Assembly: GCF_030463565.1 (NCBI RefSeq)
Contig: NC_134649.1
Location: 31,645,044 to 31,709,043 of the forward strand
Source: Pelecanus crispus
Taxonomy: Eukaryota > Chordata > Aves > Pelecaniformes > Pelecanidae
Length of the DNA stretch: 64,000 bases
Reading direction: 5' to 3'
The notes under the pieces were generated by a model. It saw only the letters and a program-made list of their open reading frames with translations, was not told the origin of the DNA and did not search any database. A program made the translations under genes and the position numbers. Numbering within the stretch: the first letter of the stretch is position 1; every line of letters begins with the position of its first letter. Below, piece by piece: positions 12,440 through 25,331 of this stretch.

Positions 12440-12935
12440 AATGCTTTCCTATGATTTCATGCAAGCCTCGCAGCTCCCGGCCGAAAAGCTCCGTTTACCG
12501 CTAGATGGCAAGTGCTGCTCGCGGATCCCGGGCCGGGCAGCCCGGCTGCGGGCTGAGCACGGCGGGGGCAGCGGGACAGAGGGCTCGCCAGCAGCCTGGG
12601 CTGGTTTTATGAATGAAGGGCTGCCCCCCAGCTGCCACCCCCCCACCCCCCCCCCGGCTCCTCCCTGCTGCCTGCAGCCTCCAGGTGCTTCGGGTTTGCA
12701 GGGGCAATGCGCTGGGGGCTGCTGGGCTGGCAGCAGGGTGGGCTCATCACCGCTGAGATCCCGCAGGCTCCTTGGCTGGTGAGTAGCTGAGAGATGGTTT
12801 TAATTGTTAATAAGCTTGGCAGCCCAGGCTGGACTAGGCTGCCTCGTTTCTCGCCCCGGGAGACCCGACTGGGGGAGCGTTCCCAGTGGGAGCCGCTCGG
12901 CCCCGGGTGACTGAACCAGGTCCGACCCGCTGTAA
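12440..12935 (+). promoter_or_regulatory. CpG-rich island, putative distal promoter and non-coding exon 1 of the semaphorin gene
   Basis: CpG dinucleotides are dense here, especially at 12460-12600 and 12840-12920 (for example CGCGGATCCCGGGCCGGG), and scarce in the surrounding kilobases. A strong donor match, CTTGGCTG/GTGAGT, cuts at 12778/12779. The semaphorin start codon at 25411 is preceded by a strong acceptor at 25331. A non-coding exon spliced over about 12.5 kb would therefore fit, as is common for class 3 semaphorins. No TATA box is evident. This is inference from composition and splice signals; the island could instead serve an unrelated non-coding RNA or an enhancer. Confidence 0.4.
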
Positions 12936-15900
12936 ACCTGTCTGCTTTTACAGTCTGCTTTGTTGCATTTTTGTATCTATGTGCAGAGTAACTTAGGAGT
13001 GACTTGCCTTTTCCCAGCTCCTACAGGGAGAGCAGAGCTTATCCTGCTGCTCAGTTTGCCATAGTACGCAGCGAAAAGTTTAGGGTAATAATCTTTTATT
13101 GTTATATCTATTAATGCCTTAACTTGGATTCCAGGGGGTTTTATTGCTGTGGTAAAGCTCTCTGTCTTCAGAGCTGGTTTTTCTGGGGCTCCTTGACTCG
13201 AATGCTCTGCTTTGCTGCTAAGGTTTAACAGCCCAAAATACCATATTGGACAGATTGTCACTAAATGCTTAGTCTGTGCTGGGGACTTTTCCACTGCTCA
13301 AAGACAGCTTTATTGGATTTCCCCCACCCCCAAACAAAAATAATTTGCCTCCAAGCAGTTGTGACAGCCTTGGTCCAAGGAGAAAGAATAGCCTCCCCGG
13401 TCCAAGGGGGAATTGTCCCCTGCTCGGGCTTCATGAAATCTTTCGGGACAGGGAAACTGTGCTGCTTCAACCTCCCTCTCTGTAATGCCTCAGCTCTCAG
13501 AAACCTCGGGACATACAATACACCAGGCAGAAAAGAAACAGAGCCTGAGAAATGCCAGGTGCTCTCCAAAGGAGTCCTTTAACTAATGATCCTTCTGCTT
13601 GGAAGCATTGCAGAGCCTGGGGACAGATGGCTGGGAGTCGGGAGCCTTACATGCCTCGAGCGTCTTGAAAGCAATGAGTGGATGTTTCAGTGCAATGGGG
13701 TTGTGATACTCAGGGTGAGGGTGGGAGGGAGAAGGCTAAATGTTTGTTTATGTCTAGAAACAAATAACAAACCACTTGATAAACTTAAATTAAGACAAAG
13801 AGGGCTATTTCTTCCTATCCTTTAAATCAGACCGCCTCTGGTGTGAATTACAGCTCCTGAAAGTGTGGGGCAGTCCTACACGGCAGCTGGACAGCCTGGC
13901 TGAGGGTTGCCCTGGCCACTGGAAATCATCAGGAGGCACCTAACAGGCAGGGTGTAGCTGGGCTTCGATAAGCCCCAAGCCTCAGCTCGCTGCCGTGGCT
14001 GTGTTCGGTTAAGCAGTTTATTGCCCATGAGGAACCACTGCATCAATCTGGCTGCTGAGCACGGGCATGAAATTTCTGTGAAGCTGGAAACCAGCGTTTT
14101 CCGATGCAGCCTTGTGCCCAAGGGAAAAGAGAAAAGTGCTCCAGGAGAGCTAGTCACAGAATTGCAGCTATCCCGCACACATGCCGGCCACACGACCCGC
14201 ACGCAAGCCGCGGGGAGCTTTCTCTTTGCCAAGTGGAGCGTGTCCCATCTTTCCGCCGGCTGGTCCTCACACAGCCTTCAAAGGGAGGAGGGTTTGGCAG
14301 CTCAGATGGGTCACTAGTTTGACACGACGGGTTGCTGTAACGTATAGATTTCTCCTGCTGAGTTAATGGTATTGAAAACAACAGAGACACGAACACCCTT
14401 GTGATTTATGAGCCGGGGATGAGGAAGTCAATTGGAAAGCCAGGGCAGAGATATCAGCTCTATAAGAAATATGGGAAGAATTCATCCCTAATCTAATCTC
14501 ACCAAATTCCACAAGGATGCAAGACAGGGATCATTTGCTCCGGTTCCTTAGGTTGAGATTTAAACAGGAAACCCCCAAGGATGTAAGTTGTTCTCCCAAA
14601 TACCAATGCGCTTGGGTGTGGAGGCTGGAGAGGGGATGCCATGGTCATCTCAGCTTGCTAGATAAGAGGCGATGCCAGGCTACGGGGCTGCCAAGCAGCC
14701 GAACTCAAGCAGAGGGAGCGGGAGCCAAGCCCGGGGTCCTTGGCAGGACTCGCTGCTAACGATGCTCTTTGCCAAACCAAGCCCTTGAGCCAGCAGGGCT
14801 GGCAGATGTTCTCATCGGCGAGGGTTTCTGGCTGCCTCACTCTCCGCTGTGCTCCTGTGACACCCTCTCAGGGGCTGTTTACAGCAAGGATGAAGATTTA
14901 TTGTAAACCTTGGCTCCCAGACTCTTGGAGCTGCCTCTTCGTCCAAGTTTGGTCTATCCCCACTCCAGCTGGGATTACTGCGAGAGGCGGCTTCGAGAGC
15001 ACAGGGTAATTAGGTCTTTACAGGTACTTGCTCATGCAGCTTCAAACCTGGTGTTGAAAGCAAAGACACAGAGATCAGTCAGCTGAGTAACCCCTGGCCC
15101 TGGGGCCAGCTGGGAATGGCTTTTGGCCAGGGAATGGGGGGACATACTGGGCCTCACCTGCCGTCTTTGAGGAGTCCCCATCTGGGAGGAGGTCTGCTCG
15201 GGGGGACCCACTGCACCCTGCTTGGGGTGGCAAGGAGCTCCTGCAGAGGACAGGCCGCAGCGGGAAAGAGGGCAAAAGCAGCATTACCTGTTCTGGACTG
15301 GGTCTCCAGCTTTGGTCCTCTCTGGTTCCTGCAAGCCACCCATTGCCTCCCCACCTACTTCTCACTTCTGCCCTGCTCACAGGAGCTGGCTGTACCTTCT
15401 CCAACTCTCCCACTCTTTTTGCCTGGGGAAACTGAAGCACAGAGTGGCAAAATGACCAGTGTGAGGCTGCAGAGCTGGGCTTACAGCTCAGGGGACCGAG
15501 TCATTCTGCCTCCCTATAGACTAGATTATTCCAAATCAGAGCTATAAAAATCCAGCATCTACTTGTAGCTAGAAGCCAAGGAATGACAGTGATTTCTTGG
15601 TACCCAGGAGGGAGCACTCCATGTTCCCGGCAGAGATAAGCCTTTATGATTCCCCAGTGTGGGCACTGTAGGACATTTGGGCTCTGCCGTCTCCACGCTC
15701 AGCGACCCCACGTATCCCCTATCCACCCCCAGCTCCACTGTACCTGCAGGCACTCCACGTTTGTGCTCTGGGCTGGCACAACCCAACTCCGCCAGCGGGA
15801 TGGCATGGCACGGAGTGCAGTTGTTGCAGACGTCACCCCCAGTTGACTTGGGAGCCTGCCCAGGATATGGTTTCCCTAAAACAATGCTGTTCACAAGCCA

Positions 15901-16060
15901 TGTGGGGTTATTGTTCCTCTCGCGCGCTGGCAAGCTGCCATTTATTGTGTGCAGGAACTCCTCTGCTTCCCCCACCATCAAGTTCAGGTTTATTTCCCCA
16001 TGTTCCAGGAGGAGATCACTGATGTCAGCTAATTTGGCCTGACCACTTTGTAGCGTGAAG

Positions 16061-16079
16061 AAAAAAAAAAAAAAAAAAA
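16061..16079. repeat. Poly(A) tract, 19 nt
   Basis: A run of A directly after GTGAAG and before GCTTTCGG. No processed-gene sequence was recognised upstream, so a retrocopy origin is not supported. Confidence 0.85.
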
Positions 16080-18469
16080 GCTTTCGGTTTCAATCTGTCC
16101 ATTGTCCACTGAGAGGGGAGCTGGGCTGCCCACGGTGTGTGCTCACAACAGGCAGGTGGTGATAGCTCTGTCACAGCGTGCTACTACATCCTTACTTGTG
16201 CACAGGCAGTGGTAGAATCAGGCTCAGCGCAGAGCTCTCTCAAAGCTCTGGTCTGTGCTGTAGGAGGATGATCTGCTGTTTGGAGGAAGGTGGGGTACTT
16301 GGGGTCAATCCCTGCTGCTAGGGTTCCTGTTTGGCCATGGGCGGGTCACTTAGTCCATCTGCGCCTCAGCTCCGCACTGGACCAACAGCCACAATGGCCT
16401 TCCACAGTGAGATGCTGTGTGGATGAGTACATGGAGGACTGAGAGGCCTTCACATGAACTAGGGGTTGGATGGGAAGGATTTGTCCTGGGAGCAGCACCT
16501 TGTATGCAGAGGTGGTTGCTTCTGGGCTGCACTGGCCAGCTGGAGACGCTGGCACAGGGAGCCGTGCTGTGAGGAGGTACCTCCACTTGTGACCATCTGC
16601 TGGCCTGGGTTATCTCTGTTTTAGCTAACGAGTTAAATGATTGCAACAAGGGGAGCTGTCTGCCTTAGAACGTGCTGCTGCCAGCAGCCACCCTGGCTCC
16701 CCTCACACAAAAGCTATGGCAGCTGATCAATGACTGACCTGCCCCAACCCCTGACAGATGTGCCTTCATCTTCAGCTCAGCCTGGAGCTGACCTGGTGTC
16801 TCCTGGGGAAGAATGAATGAGCAGCCAGCTGGGGTGAACAGCCTGGCGTCCATCCGCCGTGTCTCTGCTGGCCGCTGATCCTAGGAAACATGCTGCACAG
16901 AGGCTGCAGCCTTGCTCCAGACAACTCCCTTTGCCACAGCAGAGCTTCTGGGGTGGGGACCACGAGGTTGCTCAGCCGCTCAGGAGCTCACCACCAGGCA
17001 AAGATATGTCCCCTGGCTCCCTGACCAGCATGCCGGAGCAAAGGGCAGCCCATTGAGGAGGCTGCTGGAGCGTGGTGCTCTGCAGGGGTCCAGGGCTTGC
17101 AAGCCAGAGAGCTTATCCAGCAATCCAGGCTGTAATTACCGAGGAGCCCAGCCAAGAGGCTCTGAGAAGAAGCAGATAACAGTACAGGCACCCTCCATCC
17201 TCATTAAAATACTTTCTCTGGCAAAGCCCCCCACGCCTGCCCAGCCTGTTCCAATTAGCGCAGCGGCCGAGGAGAGCAGAGAGCAGGGTTCCTGCTGATG
17301 AAAAGAAAACACTGCAGAGCTTTCAAGTGTTGGGGGAGGCAGGCGACCCCGCCTGGGACAGCGAGAGGTCCTGGGAGTGTGACTGGCAGCCGTGTCGCTG
17401 GCTGGCAATGGTGAAGTGGATGAGCCGGGTCACTGAGCAGTGGAGCAGGTGCTTCACAGCCAGCTCCCGCCTGGACTGTCCCTGGGATTATAGCTGGGGA
17501 AATGTGGCAAAGCCAACAGCTCTCTGAGAGGTGCTGAGCATCCCTGCCCAATGGTCTGGAGGTGGGAAGCAATAATCCCACAGCGAATGAAGAAAATGTG
17601 TGTTACAAATTGTGCAGGTTTGCTGCAAAATGCCTTGGCAGCTTAAGGTTGCAATAGGCTCTGGCTTGGGAGTGCTGGAAAAGACTGCAGCCTGCCTGTC
17701 CAGGGAGGAGGGATGCTTCTGCGCTCCCCAGGGCTGGTTCTCTCATGAGACGCCCCTGGGGATGGAGCTGTCTCTGGCCCTTGGCTCTCTGCTGGGGTAC
17801 TTCAGAGAGGTCCCCTAGGATGTTGGTACCTGCCCACCAGGACCCTGACCAAGCCCACCACTGCTTTTCCAGGGGCCACCAAATGACCAGCAGCCTATGA
17901 CACTAGGTGATGGCTGAGGCTGCCCAAGTTCAAGCTGGTAACCCAGAGCTGGTGAGCTCTGTATGGAAACCCTGGGGTGTCACCAAGCCCCTCTCCCCAG
18001 CAGAGTCTTTTCAGCCAGCCTGGGGCAAGAAGCATTAGCAAACCTGTCCCTGCCTAGAGTCCATGCTGACTCCTGCCCTTGGAGCCCCTGCCAGGTTTTA
18101 GCACAGGCATGGTTCACCCAGACCCAGCCTGGAAAGTCTGAAGGCCAGAAAACATCTCCTGAGCAGGGCAGAGCAGCCCAAGCCTCTGGAGGGCTGTATT
18201 GAATGTCAGGCCATGTGGCAGACAGGTGACAAGGGTAGGTTTCAGACGGCGGGCAGCATTGTGGTATAAATGGCTCTGAGGAATGCATCGCTGCCTCTGG
18301 GGACTCCTGAGGCTTTGGGGAGCTGGCCTGGCAGCGGAGCGGGCAGTGCAGAGCCTCTTCACTACCTTATTTGGGTACTTTTTCTCTAACTCAACATCAG
18401 AGGGTGGCAAGCCCCTTCCCAAAGGTGAAAGAATTTTAAGCTTCTCAATTGCATTAGGAGGCAGGTTGG

Positions 18470-18544
18470 GAGTTTAATATGCCAAGTCAATCCAGAGTTT
18501 AATACACCAAGTTAATCTGGAGTTTAATACACCAAGTCAATCCT
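18470..18544. repeat. 25-bp tandem repeat, three copies
   Basis: Units at 18470-18494, 18495-18519 and 18520-18544 follow the pattern GAGTTTAATAYRCCAAGTYA plus a variable ATCYR end. Copies differ at a few positions, so the array is not brand new. It is too short and too regular in spacing to be CRISPR-like, since there are no spacers. Confidence 0.85.
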
Positions 18545-19190
18545 GGCTGGGCTGAGATGAGCTGTATATCTGCTGCCCAGCGTGAGACATGATTGCTCCA
18601 TGCTTGTCCCACCTCCCTGACCCTCTGCTTTGTCTGGGGAGGAGCCCAGCCTTCTTCCTCCGAATTTGCCTCTGCGCTGCTTCCAGCTGGCATCCTGGCA
18701 TGGTTTGCCCCCTCTGGGACCCCTGGCCTGGGCAGCATCCCACAGCCTCTTGCCTGAGCTGGGGCTTGGCTTAGCACTGCTCTATGCTGGGGACGCAGGC
18801 ACAAAAGCCGTGAACAGCAGTAGGGAAATGTGGTGCTGGTACGGCAAGGAGAGAGCTGAAGGGTGCACAGAGTCCCAAGAAGTTCCTGCCTAGGTTTTCC
18901 CCGAGGTGTATTTGCCCAGACTCAGCAGGCCGGTGGCACTGGAAGCTGCCTGTTCTCTGGCAGCATTTTAGGTGAGAGGAGACTTGCAAGGTGCAATTGC
19001 GCTGCGTCTCCATCTGGCTTTCTCTGCACATTGGACTTGCTACCTCCCTGGTCCTGGAGGCTCTTGGGGTGAATTAGAGGCAGGAACGGTGGAGGTTACT
19101 TGACTGGCGCTACCTGGCTCAAGCAGCACGTTCAGGAACACCAAAAGGGCCTAAGGACCTGCTGCCTGAAAACATGGGCCAATCCAGCCC

Positions 19191-19245
19191 ATAGAATCAT
19201 AGAATCATAGAATGCTTTGGGTTGGAAGGGACCTTGAGAGATCAT
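19191..19245 (-). mobile_element. CR1 3'-end remnant, minus orientation
   Basis: ATAGAATCATAGAATCATAG followed by AATGCTTTGGGTTGGAAGGG is the reverse complement of the CR1 tail with three ATTCTATG-type units. Only about 55 bp can be aligned by eye. Confidence 0.75.
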
Positions 19246-20397
19246 CACCGTGCCCATCACCATGCAGTGAGACAAGCATGGCTGCTGGGCCACCTTCCCA
19301 GCCCAGTGCCTGAAAGCCAAGCCAGAGAAGGCTTCACCTCTTTCAGTATTAAGGGAAAGGTAGGGGCTGAGCCAGTGGCCTCCTGAGAAAGGGATTAGCA
19401 GGGAGGTGAAGCCAGCTCCTTATCCCTTCATAAACAGTTATTAATATCCTGGCCAGCCTTGGGCTTGGTAATTCCCCATGTGCTTTCAAAGGATGTGGTC
19501 CCAACTGGAGCGTGCCTTAAGCTGCTGAAACTTCAGGGAGACAGACACCATTAGAGAGATACTGTATTTACTCTTCCAAACATAAAGGTTTACCCTCTGC
19601 TAAAGGTAAGGAGCTGAGCATGGCTCCCACCTACCAAGGCCCCAAGCAGAGAGAAAACTCCTGTCTGCACAGAAAGGCAGAGACAGCTGGGCTCTGCCGG
19701 GTCCAGGGCAGCGCTGCTGGGTGGGTTCACAGCCCGGGATGGACACCGCTTTGTCTGTGCAACAGGCCAGGAGGAGAACCAGCTGCAGACACTAAGGTCC
19801 ATGTTTGTGCGGCGGTGCAGCTGGTGCGCGCTTAATGTGACGTGCCAGGTCTCAGGGACTACAAATGTTTTCACATCACACATAAAAAGTAAAAAAAGGG
19901 AACAAAGCGCTCACGCTCTCAAGTGTCACCAGAGGCAGTGAAGTCTCCCTGATACCGCTCACACCACGGAGCTGTCCCCGCCTTATCGCTGCTATCACCA
20001 GGTACCCATCGGTGGGGAGCCCTCCTGCCTGGCAGGGGTGACATGCTGAAGGGCCGCAGCGTGCCAGCAGCAGCTGGAACTCATTCCTCCCTGCTCGCGG
20101 TGCCTGGCATGCTTTGGCAGCGGTGGTTGGCAAGGAAGGGTGAGCTGGGTCTAATTGTGATTGTGGGATTTAATCTCAGGAGGTGAGAGTGTAGGAGGCT
20201 GTCAGGAGATGTCCTGGCTGGAAGGAAGCCCACTGGCTGGCCTTGCTGTGCAGTGGCAGAGAAATGTGGCCGAAGCTTGAGCAACCTCAGCCTTGCTCTG
20301 CTATTGAACAATTCCTCCTTTCAAACCCTCCAAAATTTGCTCCTCAATCTCTGGGGCTCTGTGTGGGCATGTGTGACCTGTGTTACTGAGGGGTTCC

Positions 20398-20513
20398 TTT
20401 TAGTCTAGTCTACCCTTGATTGGCTTAGAGTAGACTTGGTAGGTGTAGGTTAATGGTTGGACTGGATGATCTTAAAGGTCTTTTCCAACCTAAATGATTC
20501 TATGATTCTATGA
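20398..20513 (+). mobile_element. CR1 3'-end fragment, + orientation
   Basis: It begins TTTAGTCTAGTCTACCCTTG, contains GGTTGGACTGGATGATCTTA and ends ATTCTATGATTCTATGA. It is the same subfamily as the copies at 34900-35332 and 52916-53723. It is severely 5'-truncated, with only 3' UTR left. Confidence 0.88.
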
Positions 20514-21756
20514 AACCCTGCCATTTCGCAGGGCACACCATGACACCCTGGTGCCACTCGAGCTCTGGCACTGGCTTTTGTGGTCCCAACTTGTGTCATG
20601 CTGCAGGAGCATCCCGTGCCTCCGTCCCTGTCCCAAGCAGTTCAGCACCGCAGGCTTTCCCAGCATCAGTCCTGCCCTGACCAGGCAGCTCTGGGGGAAG
20701 GCAGGGAGGGACCTGAGGGCCCACCCCAGTGGCTTTGTCCTCCCGGTTGGAGAAGGACGACAGCTGCCTCTCCCTGCAGCTGCTGGGGCATCCATCATCC
20801 TGCACGGGATAGAGGGGAACAACCAAAGCCCTGGGCTGAGCAGAGAGGATTTCTGTGCCTGCGTGGGCAGGAAGGGGGGCAGGCAGCACTGTAGGAAGAG
20901 GGACAGCCATGGGCAGAGGTGCACGCCAAGGCACACGACCAACAGCTCCAGCTGTGCACACAACCGACGTGGATACGCATGCAGGGACGGGCACATGGGC
21001 TGAGCTATGGGAAGGTGTGGGGGAGAGTGAGACTCCTTGATGGCAGGGCACGGCTGTCCTCTCTGCCTGAAGTCCTTGCTGGTCACCTGGCTTTGCTCAT
21101 CAGTTTCTTTGCTGGGGCAAGACTCCTTTCTCCTGGCTCCCAAAAGTGGCAGAGCAGTACCTGCCCTCCCAGGCAGAGAGGAGACCACCTGCACCCAGGG
21201 CTTCTGCAGGGGGAGGCAGGACAGTCTCAAGAGCCTGAGGCTCCGGTCTGGGAGCCAGGGCTTGGCTGCTCAGGGGCCTCAGGCAATGCCAGCCCATGGC
21301 AAGGGGGGTTCTCAACTCCCTGAGGCTCTCCCCTCTCACAGCGAGCTTCAGCGCAACGTTTCTGTCCCCCTGCGGGCAGGGTGACTGCGGCTGAATGCTA
21401 ACATGGGGTGCAGCTCCTCTCCTCTCCCAGCTCCTCTCCCTTGAGGTCCCCCAGCTGCTGGGGGCCAGCATTTCACCTCCTGCCCATGTCCTGGCCAGCC
21501 CCGCAGTGTAACTAAAGAAGGCACTAGGCTGCAAATGGCGTGTGGGGATTAGCTGGGACACAATCGGAGCCTGTGAAAGCGGTGGAGCACATGGCGGGCT
21601 GCACTGGGCAGGGAGGCAGCACGGGGGCTGCTGTTAGTGCTGCAGGATCGCTGAAGAGCTCGAGTTCATCGTGCTTTTCCCTCTCGGGAGATAATCTGTA
21701 ACCTGATAAACCCACTGCCAGGGCCCTTCCCCCTCTGAAATTTGGGCTGTTTTACA

Positions 21757-21781
21757 CTATTCGTGGCATTGCAACGAATAG
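21757..21781. other. Short perfect inverted repeat
   Basis: CTATTCGT (21757-21764) and its exact complement ACGAATAG (21774-21781) flank the 9-nt spacer GGCATTGCA. It is a possible factor-binding palindrome in the putative semaphorin 5' intron. No function is assigned. Confidence 0.5.
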
Positions 21782-24700
21782 GCGTTGTCAGGAGGAAATT
21801 GGTGCTTTCACGGATAAACAATTCCCTCCCATACCCGCGTGTCTCAAACAGGAGGGATTTGTCTTTTCCCTGTGCTGCTCAGTCTCCTTCAAGACCTTCC
21901 GGGGACTTTGTCTCCAAAGGGAAAAAGTCAGCACCATGTCATGAAACGGTGACTCTAGCTGACAGCCCAAAGCCTTAAACCTGTTGGACTTCTGCAGGTC
22001 ACCAGTGGAAGGGGAGGGAGGGGAGGGCACAGGGTGACTGCTGGGACCAGGGCATCTGGTGGACTGATGGCACAAAGTCAGCCCAGCGTCGCAGTGTCAC
22101 TACCCATGCCACCTATACCAAGGCACTCCTGGTGACTGCCAGCCCCCTGAAACAGGGCTGCAATCACCCACGTCCTCCCCCTCAGGCCCCGTGGTGCCCG
22201 TGGTATGAAATCTTAACCCCCAGACATCCCCTTGCCCAGCAGCCTGCCCTCATCAGCACTTCCCTCTCCAAACTGAGATAGAAGTAGTTGCAGCTCCAGA
22301 CAGTTGATTATTTAAAGCTGTCGGGAGTGTTTAATTTAACCCTGGATTCATCATCTGCAGCTTGTTTCCATCCACTAGACACCCGTGCTCCCCCTCTCAG
22401 TGTAAACTCTGCCTCTGCAGAGCTCTTCACCTCCAGGCAGATTTGGGCAGAGGTTTATAGGCAGGGGACGTGACCCTGCTGCATGTTTCCCCCAGTGTCC
22501 CTGCTCTGATTGGCACAGTGAGGGATGCCCCTGTGCCAGGGACTGCAGGGACAGCCAGGTCAGGAGCTGCTGCTCGGATTTTAGTTGTGCAGGAGGGGAC
22601 GGACTTGCCGAGTCCCTCACTGCCGCCTGGGCATGATGGCGGGGAGCCCTGAAGGCTTGGTGAAAGCATGATACATTGGGGGAAGCCTTTCTCTCTGACG
22701 ATTTTTTTCTTTCCTTGCCCACTTCGAGCCCCTCCAGCAAGATTCCCACTTTTTCTGACCCTGCACTCAGCTCTGCCAGGGCTCTGGGTTCCTCCTGTGT
22801 GTGGCTGTGGCTCCTGCCACCATCAAACCTGCCTTTGGCATCCCAAGGGTGAGGCGATGAAACGCTGGTACAACCAAGCCGTACATGGGAGTGTGCACGC
22901 CTGCCCCACTGCCCCAGCCCTTACTGCAGGCATGCAAAGCATCCCTGCTGCTCCCTAAAGCTCACTCTGTGGCCATGCGTGAGCGTGTCCTGGAGGCAGG
23001 AGCATTGCCCTGCCTGCCATCTGCAGAATCCCAACCCACCCTGGCATCCCCTGGAGCTCCGGGTCATGAAAGGTTCCTCCCAGGGCTGGCTTAGCCCAAA
23101 CCTAAGCCTAGCACAGGCCCTGCTCCATTTATGGAAAGCTGCAATTAGAGGCTAGCATTTTCCTGCATCCTCCAGCAACCGAATGCACATTGGCAAAAAA
23201 AAATATTCCCTGTCAGATCCCAGGCACGTCCCTGCCATGACCCCTGGCATAGCAGTGCTCACTCAGGGCATGGCCACGAGTCAGCAGGACGGGTCTGGGA
23301 GGCTCTGCTGCAGACAGCTGAGGATGGGGAAGAGCTAAAATTGCTGGAGCATCCCCAGCACAGGAAAGTTGCTCGTCATCTCTGCCTGCTGGGAAGGTGT
23401 TTGTGGGAGATGAGAGGGCAGCGCTGCCTGTTAGCAGGTCCTCAGTGTGGCTGGTGGGGTTCCTACCTGGGACCCCCCCCCACCCCTATCAATGTGTCAA
23501 GCAGTGAGCAATTTAAACCTAGCTAAACCCATCATGTTTGTGGAGATTTTTTTTCCCTAGGCAGTGGTTGGCCTGTCAAAAAGTCTGCCCAGGAAAGGGG
23601 TAGATGGGTTGAGAAAGCAGCCACAAACCAAAGAGAGACAGAAAAATGGCACAGCCTCCACCCTGAGGACACATCCAGGTCCCAGGGTGGTGCCGGGTCT
23701 TTGGGGACAGAGGAAGGCTCCGGAGCACAGCACAGTTGCGCTAGCAAGAACAAGGCAGCAGCAAGGGCAGGGAATGGGCAGGAGAGGAGCTGTGCTGAGG
23801 GGCTGCACCCCAGGCTGGCCACGGGCTGCTGCCTGCTCCCTGTCTGCAGGGAGGGAGAGAAACTCCAACCTCCGCAGGCCTGAAACCTCCTCCGGGAGCA
23901 GAGCTGACTGCTCCTTCTTGTGGAAGGCAGAGACCAAGGCAGTTGGAAAGTGGAAAGGCTTGGCTGCACCATCCCTCCTACACAGCTCTTCACCGGGAAG
24001 GCAGAAATCCCCTGCTCCTTGTGCCAAGAGCCTCTGGCCAGGAATGAGCCAAAAAGCTCATTTTGAATCTTTCAGCCATGGGACTGAAAGAACTTAATAT
24101 GCGGCAAGAGGGGGAGTTAGTCAGAGCTGCCATTTAGGGACCAGGACATTTATAAGCAGGAAGAAGCATCTAAATTGCCTGAATTAACTGCTGAGAGCTG
24201 CCAGGCCAGCCCCGCTCCCCGTGGGAGGTGTGGGAGCTGGCGGACAAGGCTGTGAAACCCTGTACGCCTCTGGGGGGGTGTAAATGTAAGAGAGTCCTTC
24301 CAGCCTGCAGCATCCCGGAGCCAACGGATGCTGGTGGCCTTGGAGAGGTCTGCGGTGACCAGGCAATTTGCAGCGCTACCGGCCAGAGTGGTGTGTCATG
24401 TACACAGGTAGCCGCAGCTGATGCTGAAGGGGTCACAAAAGTGGTGTTTATGGACAGCACTCCAAAACATTAATTCCCCTTTCAGTAAGAGGGACAAGAT
24501 TTAACCTCGTGGGCATGCTGGCACTGTACCACATGCCTCCCACAGGCAGGCTGTAATAGCTGGTCTTCTGAAGTCGCTGGACATGAAATGTGTTGGAGCT
24601 CCCAGGTGGCAGAAGGCGCAGCCAGTGAGCAGGTCTCCCAGCCACAGCCGCATTTCCCAGTACCCAAACTGGCCCTGTGAGCACCAGCTGCTCTGCCAGG

Positions 24701-25331
24701 TCCCAGAGGTGGAGGGTGCAGGGTGTCCCAACTTGGACAGGCATGGCTCATGGCAATGGAGATGTTCAGAAATCCTCCTCACCCAACCAGAACCATCGAT
24801 GACTGCTGAGGCTGTGAGGACAGCCCAGCCAGCAAGACGCTCGCCTCACTTTCCCTCCCAGCCTGGCTGGTTTGGGCTGTACGAGCTCTTCAGGACAAGC
24901 CTTGTCTCCCCTGCAAGCCCACGCTCCCCAGGGAGGGGTGGGCCCCGGCCCCCTGGCAGCCTGCAGGTGCTCTGCTCAGATAAACACTGACGAGGCGCTT
25001 GCAGCGGGCACTGCAGGGTCCCCAGCCTGTGCCTCACCGCCCCGGCCTGGCGTGCCGAGCTCGCTGTGGCTGTGACCTCCCCCTGTGGCAGGCTGCACAG
25101 CAGCCCCAGCTCATTTTGCAGCACTGTGGGCGTGCGGGTGGCTGGACACTTGCTCTTGGTGGCTCCTCTCCACCAGACAGCTGGCTTGACGTCTTCTTGG
25201 GGACAAGCTGAGCTGCTGAGCTGTCACTCGCGGTCCCTCGAGCACCCTCCCCAGCCAGGGGCCAGTGGGACGCAGGTCCTGACCCGCACACAGCCCACTG
25301 TGGTGCAGCCTTCCCCCTTCTCTGCTTGCAG

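Larger units (their letters stand above)
12936..25331 (+). other. Gene-free stretch, probably 5' intron of the semaphorin gene
   Basis: About 12.4 kb without a convincing coding exon. Long open frames such as 20508-21230 (minus) are GC-driven and show no domain. The stretch contains a poly(A) tract (16061-16079), a 25-bp minisatellite (18470-18544), two truncated CR1 tails (19191-19245 and 20398-20513) and a small perfect hairpin (21757-21781). The regulatory content is unknown. Confidence 0.5.

Noticed and set aside
18470-18544. CRISPR-like array
   Set aside because: The units are directly adjacent without spacers, and the genome is a vertebrate's.
20508-21230. 240-codon - strand frame upstream of the semaphorin
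   Set aside because: It is Pro/Ser/Leu/Arg-rich without a domain, overlaps other open frames in several phases and starts at a CR1 edge. It is most likely chance.
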